Positions 18,774-28,622 of a DNA stretch of 64,000 nt are shown here, piece by piece (within the stretch, counting starts at the first letter, position 1; every line of letters starts with the position of its first letter). A program made the translations under genes and the position numbers. The notes under the pieces were generated by a model. The model was not told the DNA's origin, did not search any database, and worked only from the letters and a program-made list of their open reading frames with translations. This DNA is from Brevundimonas intermedia (GTDB lineage Bacteria; Pseudomonadota; Alphaproteobacteria; Caulobacterales; Caulobacteraceae), in NCBI RefSeq assembly GCF_027922165.1, contig NZ_BSFD01000002.1, forward strand, positions 864,812 through 928,811, given 5' to 3'.

Positions 18774-18823
18774 TGAGGTCCTCGGTCGTCCGCCGGCTCC
18801 GATTGGACCGACGGTCTGGATTG

Positions 18824-20122
18824 TCAGGCACGGAAAATAGGCGCTTCCGCCGCTTTACGCCATGGCGGCGCATTCAGATCGTGTTCATGCGTCGTTTCGT
18901 CCAGCGCCAGACTGAGCCTTTCGGAGACCAGTTCGCGCCTTTCGACCTGCGGGTTTGCAAGAACCGGTCCCGCCTCTGCGTTCCGGATCAGGACCGGAAA
19001 CGCGCCACGAGTCCCGGCCGGCAGCGTGCCGATCATCGTCCTATCCGCAGCAGACAGGGCCGATAATCGCCCCCGCGCCGGAACGACGGACCATCCCGGC
19101 GTCCGCGCCAGAAAGGCGAACCGTCCGTCCCAGACCGCCTCGACGCCGGGCGTCAGAACCAGGGGCGACGGCGCGCGTCGCACCAGCTCCCCAGCCTCTC
19201 GCATCACGACCACCGCCTCGCCGTTGGCTTCGATCCGCGCCCCGCACAGGGTCGCCGCGAAGTCCTCGCCCACCCGCAATCTTTGCATCAGCCGCCCCAG
19301 TCGATCCCCGCGCGGCGGCGTCGCCCCTCCGCCGACGCAGACCAGAACGGCAGCCAGCCCTCTGGCCCCGGCGTCGCGCGCGACCCGCACCGTCCCGTCG
19401 GGCGATGCCGAAATCCCGGCGTGCGGCGAGCCATTTTCCACGCCCTCGGTTTCGACATCCGGCGTCGTTCCCGCCAGCGCCCGTCGCGCCCGGCTGCGGC
19501 CAAAGCGCGGATCGACGTTGGCCGGGTCGTCGATCCAGTCCGCCGCCTGATCCGCCAACCAGGCCCGCAAGGTCTCGCGCCGCTCGCCCAGCAGCGGCCG
19601 CAGCAGCATCAGCCCCCGCCCCTCAGGCCAGACCGGCGCAGGCGACCATTCCCGCACCCTGCCCAGGGTCGAACCCTCGGCTCGCATCAGGTCGGCCTCC
19701 GCGACATCGTCGGCCGTATGGGCGAACAGGACGACCCGCGCGCCGGCCTCGCGCGCCGCCTGAGCGATCAGCCGATGCCGCGCCGCACGCGCCGCAGCCG
19801 TCAGGCCTGTCGTCGGCTTTTCACCGTTCCAAGCCAGCGCCCGCCAATCAGCGCCCATAGCCCGCGCCGCCTCGCCAGAGAACCGGGTCCAGTCGTCGCT
19901 GCGGGGGTTCAGCCCATGATCGACCGTCAGGGCGAACAGGGGCCGTCCGCGCCCGCTCGCCCAAGCGGCCGCCAGCCTCAACAAGGCGATAGAATCCCCG
20001 CCGCCGGACAGGGCCAGGGCGACGGGGCGGTCTTCGTCCCATTTCAGCCGTCGATCCAGCCCAGCAAAGACCCGGGCCGTCAGACCCGAGCCGTTTGCAG
20101 CGCCGTCGCGCGTCAGCTGCAC
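18824..20122 (-). CDS. tilS: tRNA(Ile)-lysidine synthase
   Basis: The 432-residue PP-loop ATPase modifies C34 of tRNA-Ile to lysidine so it reads AUA. The PP-loop is [12 protein letters not shown] (SGGGDS at 39-44), followed by [14 protein letters not shown] and [16 protein letters not shown]. The C-terminal part is less conserved, as usual. The start is a GTG at 20122, overlapping the end of cpoB by ten bases, so translation is probably coupled. ftsH follows 51 bp downstream. Confidence 0.93.
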   Translation of the reverse strand: MQLTRDGAANGSGLTARVFAGLDRRLKWDEDRPVALALSGGGDSIALLRLAAAWASGRGRPLFALTVDHGLNPRSDDWTRFSGEAARAMGADWRALAWNGEKPTTGLTAAARAARHRLIAQAAREAGARVVLFAHTADDVAEADLMRAEGSTLGRVREWSPAPVWPEGRGLMLLRPLLGERRETLRAWLADQAADWIDDPANVDPRFGRSRARRALAGTTPDVETEGVENGSPHAGISASPDGTVRVARDAGARGLAAVLVCVGGGATPPRGDRLGRLMQRLRVGEDFAATLCGARIEANGEAVVVMREAGELVRRAPSPLVLTPGVEAVWDGRFAFLARTPGWSVVPARGRLSALSAADRTMIGTLPAGTRGAFPVLIRNAEAGPVLANPQVERRELVSERLSLALDETTHEHDLNAPPWRKAAEAPIFRA

Positions 20123-20961
20123 CCGTTGGCGGTCTTCATCTGGGCCGCGCGGGCCTTCTGAGGGTCAGAGGCGGCGGGCGCATAGCGGCGCGTGAACTCA
20201 CCCAGGGCCGCGCAGCCTTGCGTCTTGCGGTCTGTGGCGAACAGGGCGTCGGCCAGTTTCAGCGTCGTGTCGGCGGCCCAGCCGATGCGCGGCCAATCCT
20301 TCAGAGCGGCGGCGTAGAAGGGCACCGCCCCGGCCTTGTCGTTCGACGACACCCGGATATCGCCCAGGCGCGAATTGGCCTCGCGCGCCTGGGGCGTGTC
20401 GGGCCAGGTTGCGACCACCGTCTCCAGCGCCCGCGCGCCGCGCGGTCGGTCGCTGCTCATCAGGCTAACGGCCGCCGCCAGGTCCCGAATCGCGTCGCCG
20501 GTCGGGGAATTGGCTTCGATGGGCGCGTTCAGCTCGGCCGCCGTCTCCAGCTTCTCGATCCGAGCCTCGGCGTCCAGCAATCGGGCGCGCAGGGCGGCGC
20601 TATCGCGCTGGGCCTCGTCCAGTTGGAAGGTCAGCCGTTCATTGTCGCCGTTGATCCGACGCACCGTCGCTTCCAAATCCCCAAGGCGTTGGTTCATCAA
20701 GCCGAACTGGCTCTGCAGCGTGACCACCTCGGGATCCGGCTCGACCAGCACAGGCTCGCCCGCAGCATTGCGCTGCGTCAGCGCCCGCTCAAGCCGGCGG
20801 ACATTGCGGTCCAGCTGCTCGAGACGGCGTTTGTCCCATTCAATCGGCTGCATGATATTGGGAGCCGCCTGTTGCGCCACTGCTCCCCCGGCGATCAGGA
20901 CAAGACCGACGGCGGTGGCGGCGAAGGCGCGGGTGCGCATGAAGGAGAGCTTGAGCATCAT
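20113..20961 (-). CDS. cpoB: Cell division coordinator CpoB (YbgF), Tol-Pal associated
   Basis: The 282-residue periplasmic protein has a signal peptide (about 1-29, ending AVAQQ). Residues 45-150 form a coiled coil (LERALTQRN, LEATVRRINGDNERL), and the C-terminal half has tetratricopeptide-like helices (ALETVVATWPDTPQAREAN, TTLKLADALFATDR). CpoB links Tol-Pal constriction to PBP1B peptidoglycan synthesis in E. coli. Its position downstream of pal supports the call, although a DUF3667 gene intervenes. Confidence 0.88.
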   Translation of the reverse strand: MMLKLSFMRTRAFAATAVGLVLIAGGAVAQQAAPNIMQPIEWDKRRLEQLDRNVRRLERALTQRNAAGEPVLVEPDPEVVTLQSQFGLMNQRLGDLEATVRRINGDNERLTFQLDEAQRDSAALRARLLDAEARIEKLETAAELNAPIEANSPTGDAIRDLAAAVSLMSSDRPRGARALETVVATWPDTPQAREANSRLGDIRVSSNDKAGAVPFYAAALKDWPRIGWAADTTLKLADALFATDRKTQGCAALGEFTRRYAPAASDPQKARAAQMKTANGCS

Positions 20962-21004
20962 GGGTCTCTAGGTTCCACCGATTTGGGGCCGCCGCAAGGC
21001 GTGG

Positions 21005-22141
21005 TCAGTGCCCAAGTCCCAGATAGAGGATCGACATGACGAACAGAACCACCACGATGTTGCAGAAGAACAGCAGCAGGATCGTCCGCCACAGGGCCGA
21101 AAAGATCGACAGGCTGTAGGCCCCCTTCAGTTGGGCGAAGACATGGACCGGCATGGCCAGCAGTCCGAGCCCGCTGACCCAACCGCCTAGGGCGCTGTTG
21201 ATCGTGCCGGCCAACACCATGGCCATCAACAGCAGAGCCATGAAGGTCAGGGAATACAGGACGAACACCCCGTGATCATACAGGGTGAAGCCTCGCCGCC
21301 ACAGAAACAGAAGCGCGAGGAAAGGGATCGAGAACGGCACAAGCAGGAAGGCGAACTTGTACATCGTCTGTTGCAGCTTATAGACGGCCAGGTCCGGATT
21401 CTGCAGCTTCTTCAGCACCGTCGCGCCGAAGCCGTGGCCCTCTTTGTCGGCCTCCTTGCCCATGATCGTCAGCTTGGTCGAACCGCCCGACGACTTTTCG
21501 CCCGAAGCGATGTCCTTGATGCTGGCCTGCCAACTGCCCGGCTTAAGGCCATCGGCGCGGCCCTCGCGCTGCTCGGTCTCGAGCCGCGCCAGTTCGGCGC
21601 GCTTCTGGACCACCAGCGCCTGACCGCCCTCGATGCCGACCCGAGCCATGCCTGACGGGTCTGTCGCCGCATCGGCCCGCACCTCCGCCAGGGCCTTCTC
21701 GGCCTCGACCAGCTCCTGCCGCTGTTCTTGAATGTCTTGGGCCAACACTACGGGCGCCTCGTGCTGGGGCATGAAGCTCAGCGCGAAGAACATGACGAAC
21801 AGGGTGAACAGGAAGATCGCCAGCGGCGACACATACCGTGTCCGCTTGCCCTCGACCCATTCCCGCGTAAGGCGACCGGGATTGAAGGCCAGCAGCGGCA
21901 GGGTGCGCCAGACGCGGGCGTCGAAGTGCATGACGCCGTGCAGCAACTCCTCGCCCAGATGCAGCAGAGTGCGGTGGACATGGGTAGGCTGGCCGCAGTT
22001 GGAGCAGAAATTACCGCTGGTCGGCGCGCCGCAGTCGGAACAGAGGCCATGTCCCGCCTCGCCCGCATGACCGGTGGGCTTTTCGATCGCCCCCGCGATC
22101 AGTCCGCCGGTGATCGCGCCACCGGCTCCTTCGATATCCAA
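21005..22141 (-). CDS. DUF3667 membrane protein with N-terminal zinc ribbon
   Basis: The product is 378 residues if started at TTG 22141. A zinc ribbon (CSDCGAPTSGNFCSNCGQP) is followed by the DUF3667 core (RTLPLLAFNPGRLTREWVEGKR), a helical charged domain, and about four C-terminal membrane helices. The longest frame begins at 22231 inside the pal terminator hairpin. The TTG is preferred because it lies past the terminator, is preceded by GGGGGA at good spacing, and gives an MDIEGAGGA-like start. It sits between pal and cpoB, interrupting the usual order. Function unknown. Confidence 0.8.
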   Translation of the reverse strand: MDIEGAGGAITGGLIAGAIEKPTGHAGEAGHGLCSDCGAPTSGNFCSNCGQPTHVHRTLLHLGEELLHGVMHFDARVWRTLPLLAFNPGRLTREWVEGKRTRYVSPLAIFLFTLFVMFFALSFMPQHEAPVVLAQDIQEQRQELVEAEKALAEVRADAATDPSGMARVGIEGGQALVVQKRAELARLETEQREGRADGLKPGSWQASIKDIASGEKSSGGSTKLTIMGKEADKEGHGFGATVLKKLQNPDLAVYKLQQTMYKFAFLLVPFSIPFLALLFLWRRGFTLYDHGVFVLYSLTFMALLLMAMVLAGTINSALGGWVSGLGLLAMPVHVFAQLKGAYSLSIFSALWRTILLLFFCNIVVVLFVMSILYLGLGH

Positions 22142-22189
22142 CTTCAATCCCCCGACCGAACCAAGCGCCACTTTGAGGACATAGAGCGC

Positions 22190-22224
22190 AAAAGAAAAGA
22201 GGCGCCGGCCTTCGCCGACGCCTC
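22190..22224 (-). terminator. Intrinsic terminator after pal
   Basis: On the minus strand an 11-bp stem, GAGGCGTCGGC / GCCGGCGCCTC with loop GAAG, is followed by TTTTCTTTT. It begins 25 bp after the pal stop. It marks the end of the tol-pal transcript and argues against a DUF3667 start inside it. Confidence 0.85.
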
Positions 22225-22248
22225 CATTCATTCAGCCTGTCGATCGTC

Positions 22249-22803
22249 TCAGCGCGGGGCACCCGAGACGATGGCGGTGTGGGCGTTGCGGTTGCGCGCC
22301 CAGCTGTCCTCGCTCGAGCCTTCGGCGATCGGGCGCTCCTTGCCATAGCTGATGGTGTCGATACGGCCGGCCGGCACGCCGCGATTGATCAGATAGGTGC
22401 GCACGGCCTCGGCACGGCGGGCGCCCAGGGCGAGGTTGTACTCGCGCGTGCCGCGTTCGTCGGCATTGCCTTCGATGCGGACCGTAACCTGGGGATAGCG
22501 CGCCAGCCACTGGGCCTGGGCGTCCAGGCGCGGCATGGCTTCCGGACGGACGTCATAAGAGTCGAGGTCGAAATAGATCCGATCGCCGACATTGACGACG
22601 AAGTCCTGCTCCGAGCCCGGCGCGGCGGCGCCCATGTTTCCACCCGAGATGGGGCCGGTCGGCGCTGTCGGATAGGCGGGGCCGGTCGTCGGGGCGGTCG
22701 GCTCGGTCGGCACTGCGCCTTCTACCGGCTTGCGGGCGCAGGCGGACATGGCGGCGACGGCGCAACCGACCATGGCCAGGGTGATGATGCGTGAAGTCTT
22801 CAT
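22249..22803 (-). CDS. pal: Peptidoglycan-associated lipoprotein Pal
   Basis: The 184-residue protein has a lipoprotein signal with AAMSAC (Cys22), then a Pro/Thr-rich linker and an OmpA-like domain (about 70-180). The latter shows IYFDLDSYDVRPEA, IEGNADERGTREYNLALG and RRAEAVRTYL, the peptidoglycan-binding signature. Pal anchors the outer membrane and is moved by TolB/TolA during constriction. The start ATG at 22803 is chosen because it begins the signal peptide; the longer frame overlaps tolB. Confidence 0.96.
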   Translation of the reverse strand: MKTSRIITLAMVGCAVAAMSACARKPVEGAVPTEPTAPTTGPAYPTAPTGPISGGNMGAAAPGSEQDFVVNVGDRIYFDLDSYDVRPEAMPRLDAQAQWLARYPQVTVRIEGNADERGTREYNLALGARRAEAVRTYLINRGVPAGRIDTISYGKERPIAEGSSEDSWARNRNAHTAIVSGAPR

Positions 22804-22936
22804 TGGGTCGTCTCCTGAAACGGTCTTGTTGAGGACGGCGGCCTCAAGCTTGGCCTTATCTTCTGCCTCGGGCGGTTTTGGGGCGCCAGATCGATAACAC
22901 ACTGTTGAGCGCGAAGCTCCCGATCGCCGAACGGCG

Positions 22937-24316
22937 TCAGGCGGGGCAGCTGTCGGCTCCCTGGCCGAGACCGATGTTCGACGGCGGCGCGTCCAGCAGC
23001 GGCGACCATGCGGGATCCGTACCCCGGCCGTTATAGCCGGCCTGGGCCACGACACGCCCCGACAGGTCCACGGTCCACAGCCGGGTGTCGCCGCCCCGCG
23101 TCTGGCGGGCGAACATCACATAGCGGCCATTGGGGGCCCAGTTCGGCCCCTCCTCGAAATAGCTGGACGACAGGATGCGCTCACCTGATCCGTCGGCATT
23201 CATCACCCCGGTCGAGAACCGACCACCGCCCTGTTTGGTGAAGGCGATCAGATTTCCGGTCGGGCTCCACGACGGCGCCGTATAGACGCCGCCCCCGCGC
23301 GAGATCGGGCGCTGGCCCGATCCGTCGGCCCGCATGACATACAGCCGCGCCGTGCCCGAACGGTCCGAGTTGAACACGATCTGGCTGCCGTCCGGGCTGA
23401 AGGACGGCGAGGTGTCGATGCCCGGATCCGAGGTCAGGCGCGACAGCTGCCGGCTGCGCAGGTCCATCACATAGATGTCGGTATTGCCGTTGCGGATGAT
23501 CGAGAAGGCTATCTTGTTGCCGTCGTTCGAGAATCGTGGGGCCAGAACCTGGCCGTCGAACTCGCCCAGGCTCTCGGTGCGTCCGGTCGTCAGGTTGCGC
23601 AGATAGATCCGGCTGTAGTCCTTGCCCAGCGCCACATAGGTGATCTCGTCCGGCTGCGAGATCGAGAAGCGCGGCGACATGATCACCTCGTCGCCCTGGG
23701 TCAGATAGGTGGGGTTGAACCCGTCCTGGTCGGCGATGGTCAGGCGGTTGATCCGGTTCAGCTGCGTCCCCTCTTCGGAGACGAACAGGACGCGGGAATC
23801 GAAGAAGCCGGCCTCGCCGGTCATCCGCTGATAGATGACGTCCGAAATCTTGTGCGCGATCCGGCGCCACTGCTCCTGGGTGGCGGTGAACTGATAGCTG
23901 ACCAGCTGGCACTGGCGGTAGGGATCATACAGTCGGAAGCCGACGTCCAGCCGGTTGTCCGCCCGCGGCGTCACCGCCCCATACAACACCGCCTGGGCCC
24001 CGATCTGGGTCCACTGCGGGAAGTTGGGCGCGTTCGCCAGCGTCAGCCCCGTCTCGATGAACCCGGCCGGGTCCAACGGTTCGAAGAAACCCGAACGCCG
24101 CAGATTGCCGCTGACCACATTGGAGATGTCCGTCCCATGGTCGCCGGTGAAGGGCACGACGGCGATCTGGAGCGGCTTCAGCACCCCTTGGTCGATCTCG
24201 ACCTCGACCGGCTGACCGGCCTGGGCTGGAGGCGCCTGGACCTGGGCCTGGGTCTGGACCGAGGAGGCCGTCAAAGCCAAGGCGGCGGCAGAGGCCAGAA
24301 GAAGGTTCAGACGCAT
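22937..24316 (-). CDS. tolB: Tol-Pal system protein TolB
   Basis: The 459-residue periplasmic protein has a signal peptide (about 1-24, TASSVQTQAQ). The N-terminal TolB domain (IAVVPFTGDHGTDISNVVSG) is followed by a six-bladed beta-propeller with repeated PD40 motifs (SRNLTTGRTESLGEFDG-like blades, SFSPDGSQIVFNSDRSG, SWSPTGNLIAF, NWAPNGRYVMF). It binds Pal and is displaced by TolA. pal follows 133 bp downstream. Upstream, the usual tolA neighbour is separated by an inserted toxin-antitoxin pair. Confidence 0.96.
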   Translation of the reverse strand: MRLNLLLASAAALALTASSVQTQAQVQAPPAQAGQPVEVEIDQGVLKPLQIAVVPFTGDHGTDISNVVSGNLRRSGFFEPLDPAGFIETGLTLANAPNFPQWTQIGAQAVLYGAVTPRADNRLDVGFRLYDPYRQCQLVSYQFTATQEQWRRIAHKISDVIYQRMTGEAGFFDSRVLFVSEEGTQLNRINRLTIADQDGFNPTYLTQGDEVIMSPRFSISQPDEITYVALGKDYSRIYLRNLTTGRTESLGEFDGQVLAPRFSNDGNKIAFSIIRNGNTDIYVMDLRSRQLSRLTSDPGIDTSPSFSPDGSQIVFNSDRSGTARLYVMRADGSGQRPISRGGGVYTAPSWSPTGNLIAFTKQGGGRFSTGVMNADGSGERILSSSYFEEGPNWAPNGRYVMFARQTRGGDTRLWTVDLSGRVVAQAGYNGRGTDPAWSPLLDAPPSNIGLGQGADSCPA

Positions 24317-24425
24317 GGAATGCTCCCGTAAATATCGAAGGATCGCCGCCCCTTATCGCCGGGTCGTGTGACATTCGCCAGCTTCATGGCGAATGGGGCG
24401 ACTTTCGGGACAGGGCGATCACATT

Positions 24426-24446
24426 GATGCGTGATGCGTGATGCAC
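24426..24446 (+). promoter_or_regulatory. Three tandem GATGCGT-type heptamers before the antitoxin gene
   Basis: GATGCGT, GATGCGT and GATGCAC lie head to tail at 24426, 24433 and 24440, ending 12 bp before the antitoxin ATG. Ribbon-helix-helix antitoxins usually bind short repeated operators at this place, so these are candidate autoregulatory sites. Confidence 0.45.
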
Positions 24447-24458
24447 TATCTTCCGCCC

Positions 24459-24686
24459 ATGCGCACCACCCTCGCCATCGACGACGACGTGCTGAACGCC
24501 GCACGAGCCATCGCGGTCCATCAAGACCGAACGGTCGGCGAAGTGGTTTCCGAGCTCGCGCGACAGGCGCTGCGAAAGCGGGAGACGACCGTCCGCTTTC
24601 GCAATGGCGTTCCCCTTCTGCCAGATCGACCAGGACCAATGGTCACGCTGGAGGATGTCAACGCGCTCCGCGACGAACTGCCTTGA
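24459..24686 (+). CDS. Ribbon-helix-helix antitoxin (VapB type)
   Basis: The 75-residue protein begins MRTTLAIDDDVLNAARAIA, the beta-strand and first helix of a ribbon-helix-helix DNA-binding antitoxin, followed by TVGEVVSELARQAL (second helix). A C-terminal tail (MVTLEDVNALRDELP) would bind the toxin. The stop overlaps the TTG start of the PIN-domain gene (TTGA). It is transcribed against the surrounding tol genes. Confidence 0.85.
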   Translation: MRTTLAIDDDVLNAARAIAVHQDRTVGEVVSELARQALRKRETTVRFRNGVPLLPDRPGPMVTLEDVNALRDELP

Positions 24687-25120
24687 TCTATCTGCTGGAC
24701 GTCAACGTGCTGATCGCCCTCGTCGATCCGCGTCACGTCTTTCACGACGCGACAAACGATTGGTTTCATCGCGAGGCCGCCCGGTCATGGGCCACCTGTC
24801 CGATAACCGAAAACGGCCTGGTCCGGATTGTCGGCAACAGTCGCTATCGCAATCCGGTCGGACCTCCGTCCGAGGTTATTCGGATTCTCGAACTGTTGCG
24901 GGACATGGCGGGGCACGTCTTCTGGCCGGACGCTATCAGTCTGGCAGACGATCGCCTGTTCGATCCATCGGCCCTGACGACGCCCGAACAGATCACCGAT
25001 GCCTATCTACTGGCTCTGGCCGTCTCGAACGGCGGTCGCTTGGCGACTCTGGATCGTCGCCTGTCGCCGGACGCGGTCAAGGGCGGCCGAGCGGCCCTAC
25101 ACTTAATAACCGACGCCTGA
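24683..25120 (+). CDS. PIN-domain ribonuclease toxin (VapC type)
   Basis: The 145-residue protein starts at TTG 24683, overlapping the antitoxin stop. It has the PIN-domain pattern: IYLLDVNVLIALVDP (first acidic residue), TENGLVRI, ITDAYLLALA and RLATLDRR (later acidic residues). VapC toxins cleave tRNA or rRNA when the antitoxin is lost. The gene ends 3 bp from the convergent tolA stop. The pair appears inserted between tolB and tolA. Confidence 0.88.
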   Translation: MIYLLDVNVLIALVDPRHVFHDATNDWFHREAARSWATCPITENGLVRIVGNSRYRNPVGPPSEVIRILELLRDMAGHVFWPDAISLADDRLFDPSALTTPEQITDAYLLALAVSNGGRLATLDRRLSPDAVKGGRAALHLITDA

Positions 25121-25123
25121 ACC

Positions 25124-25954
25124 TCAGCGATTACGGCAGGCCCGTTCCGTGTTGAACGTCGGACGATAGACCCCGCCCGGGAAGCCCTGGGGCACGTCGA
25201 ACGGCGCGGTCTGGCGCAAGGCGCGCAGGGCGCCGTCGGCGGCGGCGCGATAGATCGGCGACGATTGAGGATTGATTAGTGTCGGCCCTCGGGTGATCCG
25301 CCCGTCCGCCGACAGGGTCAGCTCCACCTGAATCCGAAGCTGGTCGGCGCCGGGGATGTCGCAGGGCAGAACCCAGTTCGGATAGACTTGGTTGAAGATG
25401 GCCGTCACCTGCGGGCCCGTCGCCTGGGAGGCGCTGCCCGAACCCTGCTGCCCCGTCGCCGGGCGTCCGCGCTGGTTGGTGTTGCGCGTCGGTCCCGCCA
25501 AGGCGTCCAGGTCCAAGCTGGGCTCATCCCGCTTTGGCGCGGGCCGGGCGGGGGTCGGCGGGGTCGGACGCGGCGGGGTCGGACGCGCCTTTTCCGGGGT
25601 CGGCGGCGCGGGCCGGGGGGGCGTGGGTCGCGGCGGCGTGGGCGTCGGCCGTGGAGTCGGACGCGGCGGCGCGGGCGTCGGGGTCGGCGGCGGCGGCGTG
25701 GGCTGCGGGACCGGCGGGGTCGGGGTCTCCGGCGCGCTGACCGGCGCGGTCGCGGCGTCGTCGGGCGAGGGTTCCGGCTGCGGATTGTCGGCGGCTGCAG
25801 CCTCGATCACCGTCTCCGAGACGATGGACACCGGCACCGAATTCACCAGAGGCGGCGCGTCCTCGGCCTTCTGCGAAAACGACACGAAGGCGAGCACGAC
25901 CACACCCGCGTGCAGGGCGATGGATCCCAGAATGGCGGGGCTGGGACGGCGCAA
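25124..25954 (-). CDS. tolA: TolA-like energy transducer
   Basis: The 276-residue protein has an N-terminal membrane anchor (SIALHAGVVVLAFVSF). A long Pro/Thr-rich periplasmic stretch (about 75-145, repeats of PPRPTP) replaces the helical domain of E. coli TolA. The C-terminal TolA/TonB-like domain (FNQVYPNWVLPCDIPGADQLRIQVELTLSADG) is last. It couples TolQR proton flow to TolB/Pal. It lies 4 bp after tolR in the tolQRA order. Confidence 0.88.
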   Translation of the reverse strand: MRRPSPAILGSIALHAGVVVLAFVSFSQKAEDAPPLVNSVPVSIVSETVIEAAAADNPQPEPSPDDAATAPVSAPETPTPPVPQPTPPPPTPTPAPPRPTPRPTPTPPRPTPPRPAPPTPEKARPTPPRPTPPTPARPAPKRDEPSLDLDALAGPTRNTNQRGRPATGQQGSGSASQATGPQVTAIFNQVYPNWVLPCDIPGADQLRIQVELTLSADGRITRGPTLINPQSSPIYRAAADGALRALRQTAPFDVPQGFPGGVYRPTFNTERACRNR

Positions 25955-25958
25955 GCGA

Positions 25959-26414
25959 TCAGGCCTCCGGCGCCGTGTCGGTGATCAGGTTCAGCTTGGT
26001 GAAGCCCGAGGCCGACAGACGCGCCATCACCCGCGCCACCGCCTGATAGGGCGCACGCCCGTCAGCCCGCACGAAGACCGGACGCTCGGACGCCTTGTCC
26101 GACCCACCGGCCTCGGTCAGCAGGCGCACGGCCAGATCGTCGAACGCGGTCTCGCTGTCGCCGATGAAGATGGCGCCCTGCTGGTCGATGCTGACCGACA
26201 GGGGTTCGTTGTTCGTCTCGACCGCGCTGGCCTCGGTCTTGGGCAGTTCGACCGGCACCCCGACCGTCAGCAGGGGCGCCGAGATCATGAAGATGATCAG
26301 CAGCACCAGCATCACGTCCACCAGCGGCGTGACGTTGATTTCGGTCAGGGGACCTCTGCGCCCCCGCCGCCCACGACGCGACCCGCCGCCGCTCGCACCG
26401 CCGCCCAGCGCCAT
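25959..26414 (-). CDS. tolR: Biopolymer transport protein TolR (ExbD family)
   Basis: The 151-residue protein has one N-terminal transmembrane helix. The conserved EINVTPLVDVMLVLLIIFMI carries the proton-path aspartate, followed by the periplasmic ExbD/TolR domain. An unusual Gly/Arg-rich cytosolic extension (about 20 residues, GGGSRRGRRGRRG) precedes the helix. It partners TolQ, whose stop lies 3 bp upstream. Confidence 0.95.
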   Translation of the reverse strand: MALGGGASGGGSRRGRRGRRGPLTEINVTPLVDVMLVLLIIFMISAPLLTVGVPVELPKTEASAVETNNEPLSVSIDQQGAIFIGDSETAFDDLAVRLLTEAGGSDKASERPVFVRADGRAPYQAVARVMARLSASGFTKLNLITDTAPEA

Positions 26415-26417
26415 GGC

Positions 26418-27173
<756 letters not shown>

Positions 27174-27314
27174 TCAGGCGCTCCGGGCGGAATCGGGTGC
27201 GGGTTGGAAACAGGCGACGCCCCTCTTCGACCGAGCGGGCGTGACCATTGTGTGGCGAGGGCGGCTTCTAGCGGTCCAGAGGACGCCCGTCACCTGACAG
27301 GCGCGTCATCCGGA

Positions 27315-27740
27315 TCACTCGGACGCCGAACGACGGTTCGGATCGACCGCCACCGAGACAGGGGCGCCGAGGCTGATGATCACGCCCTCATGGCCTTCCT
27401 TGGCGATGGAATAGGTGGCGGCGTCGCGGACCAGCTGTTCCTCGCAGGCCCGGTCGCCGGGTCGGCCCAGGGCCTCGCAACCGCGCTTGGCCGCGTCGGT
27501 CCAGCCCAGCACCCGGCGCGTCGCCGCCTCGGCCCGCTTGATCGCGGCCTCGTCCTCGGCCGCCGCCTGGGCGATCAGGGCCTGACGCGCGCCCTGCTGG
27601 TATTGCAGCTCGGCTTGGCCCGCCATCTTGCGTTCCCAGACCTTGTAATAGGGGCAGCCGGCAAGCCCGCCGCCGATCACAAGCACCAGCAGCAGGAAAC
27701 TCACGATGACAGCGCTGGCGGTCATTCCCTGGTTTTGCAT
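27315..27740 (-). CDS. Membrane-anchored protein of unknown function in the tol cluster
   Basis: The 141-residue protein has one N-terminal hydrophobic helix (SAVIVSFLLLVLVIGGGLAGC) that could be a signal anchor or a lipoprotein signal (GLAGC). A helical, Ala/Glu-rich body follows (AAAEDEAAIKRAEAATRRVLG), with two further cysteines (GCEALGRPGDRACEE). It lies between ybgC and tolQ on the same strand. No family was recognised. Confidence 0.65.
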   Translation of the reverse strand: MQNQGMTASAVIVSFLLLVLVIGGGLAGCPYYKVWERKMAGQAELQYQQGARQALIAQAAAEDEAAIKRAEAATRRVLGWTDAAKRGCEALGRPGDRACEEQLVRDAATYSIAKEGHEGVIISLGAPVSVAVDPNRRSASE

Positions 27741-27770
27741 GGTCTTCCCCTCCCCCGAGTTCGCCCGATC

Positions 27771-28229
27771 CTAATCGGCCGCGGTGGCTTTCGCCAGCCA
27801 GGGCGTCACCTTCTCGACCAGCCCCTTCGACGGGCGGCGCGGGCGACCGTCCAGGTGGATGCAGACGGCCGTCACCTCGGCCCGGCACAAGACCTCTCCG
27901 GCTCGCTCCACGCTCTGGCGGATGATCAGCCGCACGCCCTTCACCTGCTCATAGATTGTGCGCACCACCAGGGCGTCGTCGATCCGCGCCGGTTTCAGAT
28001 AGCGGATGTTCAGTTCGGACACGACGAAGGCCAGAGGCTCGGCCTCCTCAAGCAGATCCGCATGACCCACGCCGATGGCGCGCAGAAAGTCCGACCGCCC
28101 CCGCTCGAAATAGCGGACATAGTTGGCGTGATAGACCAGGCCGGTGAAATCCGTGTCCTCGTAATAGACGCGCACCGGCAACAGGTGGTCGCGTCCGTCA
28201 AAACGGCCGGCGGTGGGCAGATCGGTCAT
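27771..28229 (-). CDS. ybgC: Acyl-CoA thioesterase YbgC, Tol-Pal associated
   Basis: The 152-residue hotdog-fold thioesterase carries the 4-hydroxybenzoyl-CoA thioesterase signature VYYEDTDFTGLVYHANYVRYFERGR with the catalytic Asp. YbgC usually heads the tol-pal operon, as here. It hydrolyses short acyl-CoA or acyl-ACP substrates and may link phospholipid metabolism with the envelope. Confidence 0.93.
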   Translation of the reverse strand: MTDLPTAGRFDGRDHLLPVRVYYEDTDFTGLVYHANYVRYFERGRSDFLRAIGVGHADLLEEAEPLAFVVSELNIRYLKPARIDDALVVRTIYEQVKGVRLIIRQSVERAGEVLCRAEVTAVCIHLDGRPRRPSKGLVEKVTPWLAKATAAD

Positions 28230-28238
28230 GACCCCAGT

Positions 28239-28619
28239 CTAGCGCGTCGGCGGGGTGGTCAGGAAGCCGGGGCAGTAGCGTTCGCGTATCTCGGCGAATT
28301 CGGCCGGCAGGGGATCGTCGCTGAACAGGATGCGGTTGGGCAGGGAGACGAAACCCACCGCCGGCCCGCCCCGTGCACGGCCGACATAGCCGCAAACGGC
28401 CCGCTTCTGTCCAGCCTCCGCGTACCGCGGTTCGGCGCGACCTCCCAACTGTTCGCGGATCTGACGGACGGCCCGAAGCGACGGCGCCTCGGGCGGGGCG
28501 ATGCCGGAGCGTTGGGTCATCAGCCATGTCCCGGCCCCAATCGCGATCACGACGATCAGGACGAACAGGGGCGCCACGAAGGCCCTCGGGGATGACGGGA
28601 AGACCCTTGGCTGCAGCAT
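28239..28619 (-). CDS. Single-pass membrane protein of unknown function
   Basis: The 126-residue protein has one transmembrane helix (about 14-34, FVAPLFVLIVVIAIGAGTWL). The extracytoplasmic part shows KRAVCGYVGRARGGPAVGF near the middle and a lone cysteine near the end. It lies 3 bp after the secreted hydrolase and 9 bp before ybgC on the same strand, so it is probably co-transcribed with them. Family unknown. Confidence 0.6.
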   Translation of the reverse strand: MLQPRVFPSSPRAFVAPLFVLIVVIAIGAGTWLMTQRSGIAPPEAPSLRAVRQIREQLGGRAEPRYAEAGQKRAVCGYVGRARGGPAVGFVSLPNRILFSDDPLPAEFAEIRERYCPGFLTTPPTR

Positions 28620-28622
28620 CGG

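Noticed and set aside
16620..18776. 718-residue plus-strand open frame
   Set aside because: It is antisense to ftsH, which has every family motif. The frame has a His/Asp/Val/Gln-biased composition typical of high-GC antisense frames.
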